Positions 12,060-27,368 of a DNA stretch of 64,000 bases are shown here, piece after piece (the first letter of the stretch is position 1; every line of letters starts with the position of its first letter). Made by a program: the position numbers and the translations under genes. The DNA is taken from NCBI GenBank assembly GCA_963966185.1, contig CAWZYM010000006.1, positions 1 through 64,000 of the forward strand. The letters are read 5' to 3'. This DNA comes from Rhabditoides inermis. Its lineage: Eukaryota; Nematoda; Chromadorea; Rhabditida; Rhabditidae. The notes under the pieces are model-generated. The model was given only the letters and a program-made list of their open reading frames with translations, was not told where the DNA came from and ran no database searches.

Positions 12060-13680
12060 TTGACGAAAGTTAATGGAATTGTTTTCAAATTTCTAATAAA
12101 TAGCATCTCGGCCATTGCCCACCCCGACATTACCAGGAGGAGGAGCGCCGATAGGCGTGACGACGACTGGTCAACTATATATAACGAATTTTCTCGACGG
12201 GAAAACTTATTGAGAGGGTACTCTGACTGTGCTGGCAGGGGTCCGCGCAGCGGAACTCCGACACGCAAAAGATCATCGCATCCAGATGTACTAGGAAGTA
12301 ACAAGTCAACAAGAAAGGTGAAGGTTAAATAATGGATGCACTATAACTAAGGTTCAATGAGTACGGTACTATCAAACGAACTACGGTATTACAACAAAAA
12401 AAAGGTACTATGAAAATAACTACGGTATCAAAACAAGAAATACGGTACTATGAAAAGAACTACAGTATTACAAATACCCTGATCCCGAAGAGCGAAGATT
12501 TAAGCGACCTCTCGAGGGTGTTGCTGGCGAGAAAGGAGCCGACACTGGATGCAGAACAAGGAAATGGGCAAACGGGCTTCAGAAACTCGAACTACTCGAC
12601 AGGGTACGAGCACGATCTGGAAGTGATACATCTACAAGTACGACCTAGTGCTCGTCTTCTTGGATTTTGAGAAAGCCTACAATAGTATAATAATAGTTTA
12701 TCCATATTCTTCTTCTTTTCCCCGCGGCGTGCAATAGGGTCCTCATTTTGCCCCACCGCCGCCGAATGTTCGGTCATCGACAAGAATCCTTCCCGAGTAA
12801 CCAGACCAGTGAGGCGGCGGGAAGTACCGTCATGTGGAAGCAGCTTTGGCGCGAGAGATACTAATTGGCATGGAAGCAAAGAAAAACCCGGAGCTACACG
12901 TCAATAATGGTACTCTAATGGTCCATGAATGATTATCGATCAAGTATCGCCTTCCCACCAACAACCTCGTCAGCCTACCTGTCTTTCCCCGGCGTTAGCT
13001 TATCTATGTATCCAGCATCTTAGACACTACTGTATGCTTCATATCATTATGATTGTGTTGTCATATTCAGATATAACGATTCCGGATAAACGTCTGCTTG
13101 CCATATTGTATCAATCATCAAACCGCACAAACATCCTAGTACCGGTTAAAAACAAAGGGTAGTTTAGCAGAGTGATGACTGCGACAGAACCTTTTGACAC
13201 CCAAAACGTGAATAGAAAAGGGTTGTCTGTAGTAAGATATGGAACGGCCTCTGTAATACGATAAATCGACAAGAAGTGCCAGGACACGTCATTAACCTAC
13301 TGAATGAGGTGTACTTGAATGTGAAGACCAAAATCAAAGTCAACCCTGGACGAGCGGAAGTGAATGTGAAGAGTGGCGCGGCGGATACAGCGGATAATGG
13401 CGTGTTGAATGTGATTCTGCGCGACAAGTTGAGAAATACGACTGTACGAGGATTGACGGAAATGAATGACGTTATGGAGATTGCTTGGAGGAAGAAAGCG
13501 AGCTGGGCGAGGAAGGTGACCAACTTGAACAACCGATGGACGCGCCGAGTGACTGAATGGAAGCCGTTTGGAGAAAAGTGGAGAGTGGGAGCGCCATATG
13601 TGAATTGGAGTGACGATCTGGAGGAGATCATGGAGCAACAAGGGCTGAGCGGAGATCTGGACGAGACTAGCAAGAAGTGA
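12060..13680 (+). mobile_element. Decayed RTE-like LINE relic
   Basis: Scattered plus-strand pieces of a non-LTR reverse transcriptase survive. One is a fingers-type segment near 12520-12600 (LDAEQGNGQTGFRN) followed by VFLDFEKAYNSI in a shifted frame near 12650-12690. Another is an open piece at 13276-13680 with LLNEVYLNVKTKIKVNPGRA joined directly to a C-terminal NRWTRRVTEWKPF / WSDDLEEI segment, so the palm domain (the YADD region) has been deleted. It is related to, but diverged from, the intact RTE copy at 38640-40260. The 20-base end motif shared with other sites lies at 13072-13091. Confidence 0.65.
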
Positions 13681-14640
13681 CGACTTCGACAAATGGAATC
13701 GGATTATGCTTACGGAACCAGCTCCATGGCGAACCAAACCATCGGATTGTGTATAGAGATATGGATAAAACTTTTGATAACAGCAAGGAATAGGGTACTA
13801 ATACCGAAACGTTCAGTAAACTATAAAACTTCAGTAAACTATAAAGCACAACAATGTTATATGATATCGTAGTTTGTTCTTATGAAGATGATTAACTAAT
13901 GAATAACTTGATGATTAGGAATTCATTATGATTTTGATTTACATTTTGTTGTAAACTCACATGAAACGAAAATAAAACAGTAGGTGAACCTGCCTATAGT
14001 GCTAGAAACAACATGAGGAGTGATAGTATTACAAATTGTAGAACACGACACAACAACAAAAAACAAATTTGACAAAAACAACTCAAAAAAACTAACAAAA
14101 ATTCGAATAAATAAGAGAAAAGACGATTTTCATAGACAGTGCATAACATCGAGAGACACGAGACACTATGAGAACAACAATAGACAACACAAATAGAGAG
14201 AGCGCAGACAGCACGAAGCGCACAGAAACACATTGACGCACGACGTGTGTTGGACGCACGGCTGGTGCTACCGTATCTAAGAGCCCCTTCAAATCAGTGT
14301 GCGCGCGCGTCTTGAGAAATGGGCGGAGTCTAGGTTGTGCATCGCCATTGATACACCAATACACTACGCACGAGAATGCCTTAGATGGCCAATAACTTGA
14401 TTAGTTTTGTGTTAATTTAGCTGATATCCATTTGAAATATCGATTCACAGCTAGATAAGCTAACCCAGATATGGCACTCTTGAACTCGCGGTCAAACAGC
14501 AGACCCCGCTAAAACATTAATTAATGGTTTTCGCCGATGCACGAGATTGATAACGCGGCGGGTGGCGACATATAAGAAACGCACCTTGCTGCGGTTGCGG
14601 TTTCCATTCTTGAAGACGGTATCGATCGATTGAAGCAACG
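13681..14640. other. Gene-free, A/T-rich stretch upstream of the M20 gene
   Basis: No convincing gene is visible. It contains short A/T-rich runs and presumably the promoter of the plus-strand M20 peptidase at its right end. Confidence 0.4.
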
Positions 14641-16220
14641 ATGGAGGACACGAACGTGCGCGATCTGTTGGTGGAGATGATGAAGATCGACTCGACCACC
14701 GGACACGAAGGTACTCTCCGACATTAGGCATCCGTACATCCAAAAATCACTTCAGAAGCGATGGGCGAGTTCGTGGCGTCTCGCTTGGAGGCGGAGGGCT
14801 GGATCATCACCAGGCAGTTCCTCGACAACTCCACCCGCTTCAACGTTCTCGCCACCCGACAGCCGCTCGACATTGCGAGTGAGTCCTCATCGCCTGGAGC
14901 TCCACTAGTAGTAAACTAGTACTTTGACTACCCAGTCATGAATTGCAAATAAAACGCAGAACGAGTATAGCCTGTTCAGCTCCCCGCCTCGTGTTCAACT
15001 CGCATCTCGACACTGTGCCGCCCTACATCCCGCCTACCTTCGACGACCGCAACGTGTACGGTCGTGGCTCGAACGACGCCAAGGGTGGGGTGGTTGTTTG
15101 CGGAACGTTGACAGTGTTTATGCAGGCCAGCTCGCTTGTATGATGCTGGCCGCGTCTCGCCTCGTCCGCTCTCACCCCGCCCTCGCCCTCTCTGTCGGTC
15201 TGCTATTCGTCGTCGGCGAGGAGGTCGACCACATCGGAATGCTCGTTAGTCAACTCCTCTCTATCTCTGTTCATATCTCGTTTCAGAAGGCCAACCAGCT
15301 GCCGATCCGTCCCGAATACCTCGTAGTGGGCGAGCCGACGGAGCTCATCTTCGGAACCCTGCAGAAGGGAGGATACAAGGTTCCCTACTCACCCTCGATA
15401 GTGCCACCTCCACCTTGCAGGTCCGCCTTACGGCCAAGGGTCGCGCCGGTCACTCTGGCTATCCCCACTCGGGAGAGAGCGCCATTCACGCGCTCGTTCC
15501 TGTGCTCAATGACATCCTCGCATACGACTGGCCCAAGGACCCCGTGGCAGGTACACTGTGTGAAAGACAAATCTGAATGAGAGTAGAGTGGAAGAGAGAT
15601 TTTAGATCAGAGTGGAAGAGAGATCAGATATCAAAGTGAAAGAGAGATCTGAATGAGAGCAGAGTGAAAGACAGATCTGACTGAGTGCAGGCGACACGAC
15701 GGTGAACATCGGTCTGCTGTCGGGCGGGCAGGCGCTGAACGCGTGGGCGGCAGAGTGCACGGCCGTCGTCTTCTTCCGAGTCACCACCAGCGTGCACGAC
15801 ATTCGCACACGTCTCGCCCTGCTGATCAAGGGCAGAGCCGAGGTGAGAGAGAGGGGGGGAGAGAGGAGGAGAGAGAGAGAGGGGGGAGGGAGAGAGAGAG
15901 AGAGAGAAAGCGTGCATACAGGTGGACGAATCTCTGGGAGGCAACGACCCGGTGACGCTGTCGTCTCCGCCCGCTGCCCTCAACGCGCCCACTGCCGCGG
16001 TCGCATTCAACACCGACCTCCCGTACTATGACAAGAGGGATTCCCTCAAGGGTAGGGAGAAAGAGAGGGAGATCGAAGAGGGAGAGGGATTACAGGTGCG
16101 TTCCTGTTCGGTGCTGGATCGATCACGAACGCGCACTCCGAGGGCGAGTTCTGTCCGATCGATGAGCTGGAGAAGGCGATCCACACCCACCACAACCTCG
16201 CTATCCAGCTGCTCCAGTAG
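14641..16220 (+). CDS. M20-family zinc amidohydrolase, acetylornithine-deacetylase-like
   Basis: Nine exons (14641-14710, 14756-14878, 14980-15084, 15126-15244, 15287-15379, 15421-15550, 15691-15842, 15922-16051, 16096-16220) join in frame to a 348-residue protein with no signal peptide. The M20 metal and catalytic residues are all visible: NSHLDTVPP (His and the following Asp), YGRGSNDAKG (bridging Asp), VGEEVDHIG (catalytic Glu pair), VVGEPT (metal Glu) and ITNAHSEGEF (last His). The dimerisation lid contains GRAGHSGYPHSGESAIHAL. The closest recalled group is ArgE/DapE-type deacetylases of bacteria, fungi and slime moulds, which cleave N-acyl amino acids. The true substrate here is not shown. 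The collagen gene follows 286 bp downstream on the same strand. The exact subfamily is the main uncertainty. Confidence 0.88.
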
Positions 16221-16467
16221 AATGCGCACCTATTATCCCCCATGACAAACTAATTCCGCATCACTTTCAGAATATGTTTGGGTATTGCATGAGTATACTC
16301 AATAAACACTACGTGTGAACACTGTTTTTGCCCTAGCATTCACTTTCACGCCTCACTTTCCGCCGCGCCGTCTGTGTGAATCTATCTCCGATCGGCGCGT
16401 TCTCTCGTCTCTCTCATCACATGCCTGTGGCGGCCGCGGCACTGTTTCGTTCCGCCCGCGCGACCGC

Positions 16468-16475
16468 ATATAAGG
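16468..16475 (+). promoter_or_regulatory. TATA box of the collagen gene
   Basis: ATATAAGG lies 31 bp before the collagen ATG, so the 5' untranslated leader would be very short. This is common for worm collagen genes that are not trans-spliced. Confidence 0.55.
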
Positions 16476-16505
16476 ATGCGCATCCCGTCCACTCACCATC
16501 CAGCC

Positions 16506-17567
16506 ATGGAATCGCACAAGGTGAGTGTCTGTACTGCGTTGTCTCGTTCCACCGCTGTGATTGCAGAGTTCGCTGCGGGGAGTGGCATTCGCCGCGGTCG
16601 TCTTTTCGACTGTCGCCGTGACCGCATGCCTCGTCACGTTCCCCCTCGTATTCCACTACGTTCAGACCCTTCAGGCTACCGTGCAGGTTATTTTATAGAT
16701 ACCTTCTCTCTCTCCCCATCTCTCCCTTTCTCCCTCTCTCCCTCTCTCCCTCTCTCCCTCTCTCCATCTCTCCCTCTCTCCCTCTCTCCCTCTCTCCTTC
16801 TCTCTCTCCCTCTCTCCCTCTCTCGCTCTTTCACAATGTGGTTACAGGGTGAGGTGGAGTACTGCAAGAGCCGTTCTCGCGACATGTGGCGTGAGATGGT
16901 AGACATGGAGCCCGAGTCGCCCGAGGATTCTCTCGACGTGCTCCTCCGTGCCACTCGTCAGGCCGACGCGCAGTGCTGCACTTGCCAGCAGGGACCTCCC
17001 GGAGCCGACGGACCTCCCGGAGTGCCCGGAAAGGACGGAGCCCCCGGAATGGGTCCCGGACCCGACGGAGCCCCCGGACCCGACGCCGAGCTGCATGACC
17101 GTCTTCTTCCCGTGCCCCCGCAGTGCCCCTGCCAGGCTGCCCCTGGAGCTTCCGGACCTCCCGGACCTCCTGGATCCGATGGTATGCCCGGTGGCCCTGG
17201 AACTAACGGAAACGACGGTGCTCCTGGACCCCAGGGACCTGTTGGACCTCCTGGACCTCCCGGACAGCCGGGACAGCCCGGACAGCGTGGACCTCCTGGA
17301 GAGCCCGGACAGCTGCTGCCCGGAGGACCCGGACCCGCTGGACCTCCCGGATCTCCTGGACGCCCTGGACCCCCTGGAACTCCCGGAAACCCGGGAACTC
17401 CCGGTCACGATGGAACGAACGGTGGACCCGGCCCTGTTGGAGAGCCTGGTCAGCGCGGACCTCCCGGACCTCCAGGATCTGCCGGACTTCCCGGAGACGC
17501 TGGACAGCCCGGAGCCCCTGGAGCGTGCGACCACTGCCCTCCCGCGCGTCTCGCTCCCGGATACTAA
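16506..17567 (+). CDS. Nematode cuticle collagen
   Basis: Three exons (16506-16520, 16567-16686, 16848-17567) encode 284 residues. The protein begins [20 protein letters not shown], the cuticle-collagen N-terminal domain with a hydrophobic segment up to about residue 35. A Cys/Arg-rich part follows ([11 protein letters not shown]), where a dibasic-type processing site may lie, and then a Cys cluster (CCTCQQ). Gly-X-Y runs follow in blocks interrupted by a Cys-containing gap (VPPQCPCQ), and the end is [13 protein letters not shown]. This arrangement is typical of secreted collagens that trimerise and build the cuticle. The second intron holds a CT-rich microsatellite. Its class among dumpy, roller or other collagens is not resolved. 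It converges on the FAM174-like gene, with 244 bp between stop codons. Confidence 0.95.
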   Translation: MESHKVSVCTALSRSTAVIAEFAAGSGIRRGRLFDCRRDRMPRHVPPRIPLRSDPSGYRAGYFIDTFSLSPSLPFSLSPSLPLSLSPSLPLSLSPSLLLSLPLSLSRSFTMWLQGEVEYCKSRSRDMWREMVDMEPESPEDSLDVLLRATRQADAQCCTCQQGPPGADGPPGVPGKDGAPGMGPGPDGAPGPDAELHDRLLPVPPQCPCQAAPGASGPPGPPGSDGMPGGPGTNGNDGAPGPQGPVGPPGPPGQPGQPGQRGPPGEPGQLLPGGPGPAGPPGSPGRPGPPGTPGNPGTPGHDGTNGGPGPVGEPGQRGPPGPPGSAGLPGDAGQPGAPGACDHCPPARLAPGY

Positions 17568-17811
17568 TCAACATAATAATAAACTATCGCATGCTCTCAA
17601 AATCGAAAAATGTTTATCCACTGCGTGGTCACAACCATATAATCTCTCACACGTAAAAACAGTCTGAAAAAGGAAGAGCACAACAAGACGGAATGAAATG
17701 ACAGGTACCGAGATATGAATTGCACTGTGGAGAGAGAGACTAGCACAGCTCGCCTGCGAGTGCGAGGGACTGAGTGAGTGAGAGTGGAGACAAGAGTTTA
17801 TGGCAAGCGAG

Positions 17812-18152
17812 TCATGGATTCGAGCCGTCCGGCACCAGCTTTTGTCTGTCCGACGCAAAGAGATCGTCGTCGTCGGAATCCGAGTCGAGAGCCGGCTGTA
17901 GCTGCTTGGCTGACAGGATGTCATAGCGCCGCACACGCTGCCGGTTAGCCGCTCGACTGAAATGGTGTGTATGAGAGAGAGAGCGAGAGAGAGAGAGAGA
18001 GAGAACACGTACTTGCAGCATCGTACGAGCATGTATAGTCCGATGAGTGAGAGTACACCTGCGACAACGACGCACGCGCGCACTATAGCCTTGTCGTCCC
18101 ACTCTATCACGGGCGGAGACGCGGGAGCGAGAGTGGACGACGTGGTCGACAT
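17812..18152 (-). CDS. FAM174-like small single-pass membrane protein
   Basis: Two exons (18013-18152 and 17812-17956) give a 94-residue protein. A Thr/Ser/Pro-rich outer segment (MSTTSSTLAPASPPVIEWDD) precedes one transmembrane helix (ACVVVAGVLSLIGLYMLV) and a basic CCNRAANRQRVRRY stretch. The cytosolic tail is acidic (SDSDDDDLFASDRQ). The order of helix, basic stop-transfer, RRYDIL and a DDDDLF tail matches the FAM174A/B family of Golgi and plasma-membrane proteins. There is no separate signal peptide. A GA microsatellite lies in the intron. Its function is poorly known even in mammals. Confidence 0.75.
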
Positions 18153-18800
18153 CCCCACATACACACAACAACAAACTACCTGAAATTATATCACATAATC
18201 AATAATCAACCTCATAGCGCGGTAATGTCAAAACACAAACACGTTCGTTAGCTTGCATCAAACAATCAGCTGATAGCAGTGTTTGCATGGGATGCGTATG
18301 CGCGAATCGACCCGATCAATGCGTGGGCCAACAATCCACAACAATCCACATAGGGAGATGGGAGAGAGAGAACATCCAAATATGAATATGACGGCAACCG
18401 CGCAATCGTGGGCGACAGTGCGAGTTATCGCGTGAGCCGGAGGGCTCTCCCTCTCACTCTCTCACCCCTCTCCCTCTCACTCCCAATCAATACCGAGCAC
18501 CGCCCCAGCTGCATCATTCACAACACGCAACAGCACAATTTATTTCAAAACATTCTACTACACAATTACATACCCTAATACAAAGTTTGTATCGCAATAT
18601 ATTTGAAACTACAAACCACTACAAATTAATGTGCAAAATCGAAGCGATAAAAATATGTCAAAACTGGTGGTGTATCTATTTGCTGAAGCGCGGGCGCAGC
18701 CGGGTGGTGCGAATGCCGCATGTGGAATTATAAGAATCACAAGTCAGCGGGTGCAGATAAAAGGAATGTGCGCATAAAGACAGTGCGAGTATTGTGACGA
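18153..18800. other. Intergenic region between FAM174-like and pyruvate kinase genes
   Basis: About 650 bp without a supported gene. It should contain the FAM174-like promoter and the pyruvate kinase 3' untranslated region. The part from 18520 to 18660 is A/T-rich. Confidence 0.4.
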
Positions 18801-21800
18801 TCAGTTGGCCGTGATGATGCGCAGAGTGTTGGTGAATCCAGCTCCTGAACAGAGCGTATACAATCCACCAATCCAACCTATTCTCCACTCACCCTGGCGC
18901 CATCCAGTGATGACGACGAGGAAGTCTCCCGGATGGATGAAACCGCGATCCTTTCCCACCTGAATAACGATTTTGTGTGTTTTAGAAATGCATGTAAAAG
19001 GATCAAAACAGGATTCCGTTGTGTATATTCTTATACTATTATGTTATACTATCCCCTCATTGTATGTCCGAATGTACCTGGATTCCGTAGTTGATGCGGT
19101 TGTCGACATCGCTGGGCCAGTCGGTGTTGCGCTCGGCCGTGTAGTGGAGGGGGAACACTCCCCTGTACAGATGCATCTGGCGAGCCACAGACGCGCTGCG
19201 AGTGATCGTGAAGATCGGCACCGGCGGGCGGTAGCGCGAGCACATCATTGCCGACCTGCACATCACCATCTGTTATGTCCCATTCAATCTCGCCTTCACG
19301 CACCTTCCGGTGGTGGTGACAAGAAGGATAGCCGAAGCATGACAGGACACGGCAGCCGACGTGGCTGCGATCGCGATCGTATGCGTCATGTCCGTCGGGC
19401 GGGGCGTGTTCAGCAGCAGCTCGTCGAAGAACTTGGAGTGGTACACGGCTGTCTCGGCCTCCTGAAGAAACAAGTGGAAGGTTTATGGAGGAGTGACGGA
19501 TATGGAAAAGATATGGTATCACCTTGCAGATGAAGTGCATAATCTTGAGGGCCTCGAGAGGGTAGTCTCCCTTGGCAGTCTCTCCAGACAACATCACACA
19601 ATCAGCTCCATCCAGCACCTGTAATAAACATAAGCTTAGTGTGTTTGGATATTAACGATTGTGTGTTGACCCCTTCGCATCACAAAAATCCCCCGTGTAG
19701 AGTGCTGGTCTGTTTGTGTGCACAAACTGTCTCTCTTCCTCTCTCTGTGCCTCTGCCATCACTCGAAATGCCAATATCTCTCGTCCCTTCACACTGTCTG
19801 CCCCCGCTAGCGCCATCGATCAATAAGCGCACGGTGAGTCGTGTACGCACGAAATTGCACAAAATTTCACAATGTTGTGGGCGATGACAAAATGTTATGG
19901 GAAAAAATGCGAATGAACTATAGTACATCTAACAAAAGTACACTCCATCTCCATCCCAATCACTAACCGCATTGGCGACGTCGCTTCCCTCGGCGCGGGT
20001 GGGACGAGGCTTATGCACCATCGACTCGAGCATCTGCGTGGCGCAGATGACCGGCTTGCCCGCGCGGTTGCACTTGGCAATCAGCATCTGAATTCGAAAT
20101 TTGATCGTAGTCACCACTTTGCTCGCACACCACCCACCTTTTGCGCGAGGAACACCTTCTCAGCGGGAATCTCAATGCCGAGATCGCCCCTGGCCACCAT
20201 AACTCCGTCACTCTCCTCGATGATCTCATCTGCCTTGTCCACTCCCTCCTGGTTCTCGATCTTCGCAATGATCTTGATGTGTTTTCCCGCATCACCCAGG
20301 ATCTGAAATCAGTCCCTGCTTGAAGTGCCCTATAATCACACCCACTCTCAATTCATGTGACCTACTTTCTCTCACATTACACCCCGCAATATTCGAACAG
20401 TCAGATAACACAAAAAGATAAGAACACCTCGCTATAAAAACACACAAATAGATAACTTTCCCACCCTATTTTGTTTCTATTTCAAGTACCACGCACCTCA
20501 CGGATAGTGCGAATGCCATTAGCATTACGGATGAACGAGGCGAAGACAATGTCCACACCGTGCTCCACGCCGAACTTGAGATCCTGAAAATTATTTTAAG
20601 AACACATCTTAGCTTTCAGCACTAACGGAGATGTCCTTCTCAGAGACGGCAGGAAGATCGACGGCAGTTCCCGGGAGATTCACACCCTTGCGAGAACCGA
20701 GCATTCCTCCATTCTCCACCACACACACGATCGCGTTGTCCTATACGGCATGTCATAGTCAGAACTCTTTCATGTCTCACCTCAATCGTCTCAGCAATCA
20801 GAGAGATCAGACCATCGTCGATGAAGATGCGGGATCCCTTGCTAACGACCTTTGTGATGTTAACGTAATCAACAAAGAGGTTGATCGCCGTGCCGGACTG
20901 TTCGAATGAACGATCAGTGGTGAGACGAATCGAGTTTCCCTTGACGAGCTCCACCTCGGCGGAGCCACCGCCCACCAGAAGACCGGTGCGGATTTCCGGA
21001 CCCTAAGTGAAACGCGATATAGCGGAATGGGCTAACGCGTGCATCCATACCTTCGTGTCGAGGGCAATGGCAACGAGGCGCGGCTCGGTGAACGAATCAC
21101 ACGCGGCTCGCACATTGCTGATAGTCTCCGCGTGGTACTGCAAAGTATCCCAACTTAGCTTACATCATTGATGTCGCAGACCTCGTGAGTTCCGTGACTA
21201 AAGTTCATGCGAGCCACGTTCATTCCGTTCACAATCATTTTCTGCAGCATCTCCACACTGCGACATGCCGGTCCTAAAATGTAATGATAAACTGGAAAAT
21301 GAAGCGGACCCACCAATAGTGCAGATGATGCCAGTCTTGCGGACGAGGTGGGGCATCTCGTTGATGTCGAGTCGACAAAGGTGTTCCATGTGCGTCGCTG
21401 CCGGGGCATTGTCCACATACTGCTCCTGCCTGATCGAGAAATGCGTAGAAAGAGAATTAGATAAAACTACACAAAACTTACTTTTCCTCAAATCCTGGCA
21501 TTTGTTAGATTATAGTACAAAAAACAATATATGATCAGAAACCTATCGCGTCAAAATGCTAATCGTGGTTTGTTGATGCTGCCGTTGTTATAGAAAAAGC
21601 TTCACACAGACTGCACTCATGCGTCCCTCCACTCTCTCGCTTACTGTCTATCCATAGCTTTCCTTTCTTTCTGATTTCTCTGCAGCCAGTGGCTTAGATG
21701 ATGTAGCGCGCGTACCAAGTGTATATCGATTAATGTAAGAAAACCATCGAAGAAAATATGAATAATATAACTCACACATCATAGGTCGTAGCATCAAGCT

Positions 21801-21825
21801 CCTGTTGAAACTTTACAGAATCCAT
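18801..21825 (-). CDS. pyk: Pyruvate kinase
   Basis: This glycolytic enzyme converts phosphoenolpyruvate and ADP to pyruvate and ATP in the cytosol. The minus-strand gene starts [16 protein letters not shown] at 21825 and ends RIITAN with the stop at 18801-18803. Visible family blocks in order are [13 protein letters not shown] and [15 protein letters not shown] (N-terminal barrel), the B domain around 20640-21000, the active-site segment AKIENQEG with the [19 protein letters not shown] loop (20150-20240), [30 protein letters not shown] and the C-terminal allosteric domain ending [20 protein letters not shown]. At least 10 coding exons are present. One intron, about 20310-20490, is longer and A/T-rich. 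Which worm paralogue it corresponds to (pyk-1 or pyk-2) cannot be told. Confidence 0.96.
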
Positions 21826-22096
21826 AACTAAAAACGAGAAAATACCGGTACGATTTCACGGGTGTGCAAAAAAAGAGAAAAAATAATGACAACCACACCG
21901 CAAGCGCGCAACTATACAACTGAACTGACCGCGGAACACTGACTGAACTGACCGCGAAACACCAAAGATGAACCGATCTGCTCAAATCGATTGAATATTT
22001 TTCCCGCGCTAAAAACCGGAAAGTTCATGCCACAACAACAGTAAGCAACCTTCGTAAAATCAGGTGAGACTATATCGCAACTCAGGAAAACATTGG

Positions 22097-22686
22097 TAAA
22101 GTGACGGTCACTTTAGCTAAAGTGACCGTCAGATTGCGGTCACTTTAGACGCTAAAGTGACGGTCAGAATGCGGTCAGATTGAAAAGAGGCGGGGCCAGA
22201 GCCCCAGAGCGAGTGGCTGGTGACGTCATCATCACTCATTAGTGCGTAAACAAAGTGGAGTAGTTGATGTTGAACGGGTGGCGCTGCCTCCACTTCTTCT
22301 TCCACGTCTTCTTCGTTGCCAGAATCGTCATCTTCATCGTCGTGGACGCATCCCCATCCACCTTCAGCGTGGTGGTCCGTCACGAAATGTGTTTTTCGCG
22401 CCCGCGTCTCCCAAGTCGGGAGTCGGTAGAAGTCCACGACGATGAAGATGACGATTCTGGCAACGAAGAAGACGTGGAAGAAGAAGTGGAAGCGGCGCCA
22501 CTCGTTCAACGTCAACTACTCCACTTTGTTTACGCACTAATGAGTGATGATGACGTCACCCGCCACTCGCACTGGCCCCGCCCCTTTCAATCTGACCGCA
22601 ATCTGACCGTCACTTTAGCGTCTAAAGTGACCGCAATCTGACCGTCACCTTACCGTCACTTTAGCTAAAGTGACGGTAAGGTGACC
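22097..22686. mobile_element. 590-bp near-perfect palindrome (foldback element)
   Basis: The left arm, about 22097-22347, and right arm, about 22432-22686, are reverse complements with few mismatches around an 84-bp loop. The arm tips contain nested palindromes made of the unit AAAGTGACGGTCA (for example CTTTAGCTAAAG). The inner arms read as an acidic peptide (HDDEDDDSGNEEDVEEE) away from the loop and as a Phe-rich peptide towards it. No transposase is present. It lies between the pyruvate kinase promoter and the eEF2 3' end. Confidence 0.85.
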
Positions 22687-22689
22687 GTG

Positions 22690-23253
22690 ATTTGCTCTGA
22701 ACGGGCCGCGGGTGCAGAGACGCAGACTCAGCGCGGGGGGCGAGAGCGCAGAGAGTCGGGGGTGCGCAGCCCGTGCGCAGTGCTTTCTGACGTTTCATGT
22801 TTTCATCACCTGCGTATTTGTAATTTAACAGACGATTTTTACTGTGAACATATGCAAAACGTTATACAATAGCTGTATTCATATACTACAGTCACGAAAC
22901 CGGTCACAGTCATACCCCTTGGTAAAGCACTCGACGACCGAGGCGACCATCATCCCGACCGCAACAGAGAGAAAGTGTAAAGAAATGAAATCCCCCACCT
23001 GAAGTAATCTCCTTCGACTTCTTCTTCGAGAGTCATACGTCTAGGACGGCATAATTCTGATGAAGCCATAGCAAATACGAGCGACCACCGAAGCAGAGTA
23101 ATGAATGTCCCATTCCTTATCACAACCAACCCTCCAAACGAGATAAGGTATCTGTTTATCAATTTTTGCAACATACACCGTCGATGAAATAATAGCTCAG
23201 ACAACAACCACCATTTATTAGATGGAGTAACAATGGAATCTTGAAGTAACAAT
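22690..23253. other. 3' flank of eEF2; short minus-strand reading frame
   Basis: A 39-codon minus-strand frame starts at 23069 ([20 protein letters not shown]) and may be a first exon, but no partner exon is evident. Otherwise no gene is seen. Confidence 0.3.
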
Positions 23254-26313
<3,060 letters not shown>

Positions 26314-26923
26314 TTTCGATCTAGTTGTTGTTGCTCAAGGCAACTGTCGACGAACTAAATCGGGAGACAACCGCACAGACGAGGCGGCTTGATGTATAAT
26401 GGTCAAAAGTATGCAATTTTTGGCTTGAAGGCTGCAAATACGCGATACGCAGTGAATTACGGTAGCCCGCGTTATTCAAAGTTAATTTAGATTTACAGAT
26501 CATTTGCCTTTTGGAAATGTACTCGTTAAATACAAATCAACATATGTTTTGTAATGAATTTTAATAAGTTGTTCGTTATGACTGCAAATTATAGTAAAAC
26601 TGCTGGACGACTTTTTCATTGAATCAAAACATTTCATAACAACTTTTCTCAAATACAATCATACCGCCTACTGTATTAATCTACATCTATCATACCTATC
26701 GTAGAGATCGGTTTTGATTGATTGATGACTATCGTACCTACTGCCATGCCAACTTCTTGTGATGCATAATTTCAAAACAATCAGAATGGGTGAAATTTGT
26801 TAGAACTGTTTATTTCATAATCAAACTGCAAAGTGAAACAACACAAAAAAAAATCAAACACCGAGAATACGATACAACTATTGAGATCCGAGTCATACAG
26901 TGGGAAGGAGTGGTGAATAGGCT
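26314..26923. other. Intergenic region between eEF2 promoter and MCM4 3' end
   Basis: A/T-rich DNA with no supported gene. The left part should contain the eEF2 promoter and leader, the right part the MCM4 3' untranslated region. Confidence 0.4.
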
Positions 26924-27322
26924 TCAGTTCTTGGATACGAGGTAGCGGATACGGTCTCCGGTACGAACGATCAGTTCCTTCTTGGCCAGGTCGTTGAGAG
27001 CTTCTTCGAAGAGGTCGCGAGACAGAGTCTTCAATTAACGAGCTATTATCAAACTGTAAAACTACAGTACACTCTCACCTTATCAGTTTGCTTCATCTGG
27101 GTGTAGAGGTTCTTTCCAGTGATGTTAGATCCCTTGTTCGCCTCGAGGGCAGACGCGATAGCCTCCGAAATCTGTGACACCATCTTCCTTCCACTCGCAC
27201 TCATTCCTCCCGCGAGGATGTTCACATCCACTCGTCCAGTGGTAGGGTCTACCGCAGACTGCTTCAGCGCCTCACGGTGCAACCTAAATAGTCAGAGTTT
27301 TGGCCAGGCTCTCAACCACCGC

Positions 27323-27368
<46 letters not shown>

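Noticed and set aside
22264..22641. 125-codon frame encoded in the palindrome as a gene
   Set aside because: The same peptide arises from the opposite arm on the other strand; it reflects palindromic structure, not a supported gene.
22953..23069. Minus-strand frame [17 protein letters not shown]
   Set aside because: Only 39 codons, no partner exon or recognisable domain; left as a note in the gap entry.
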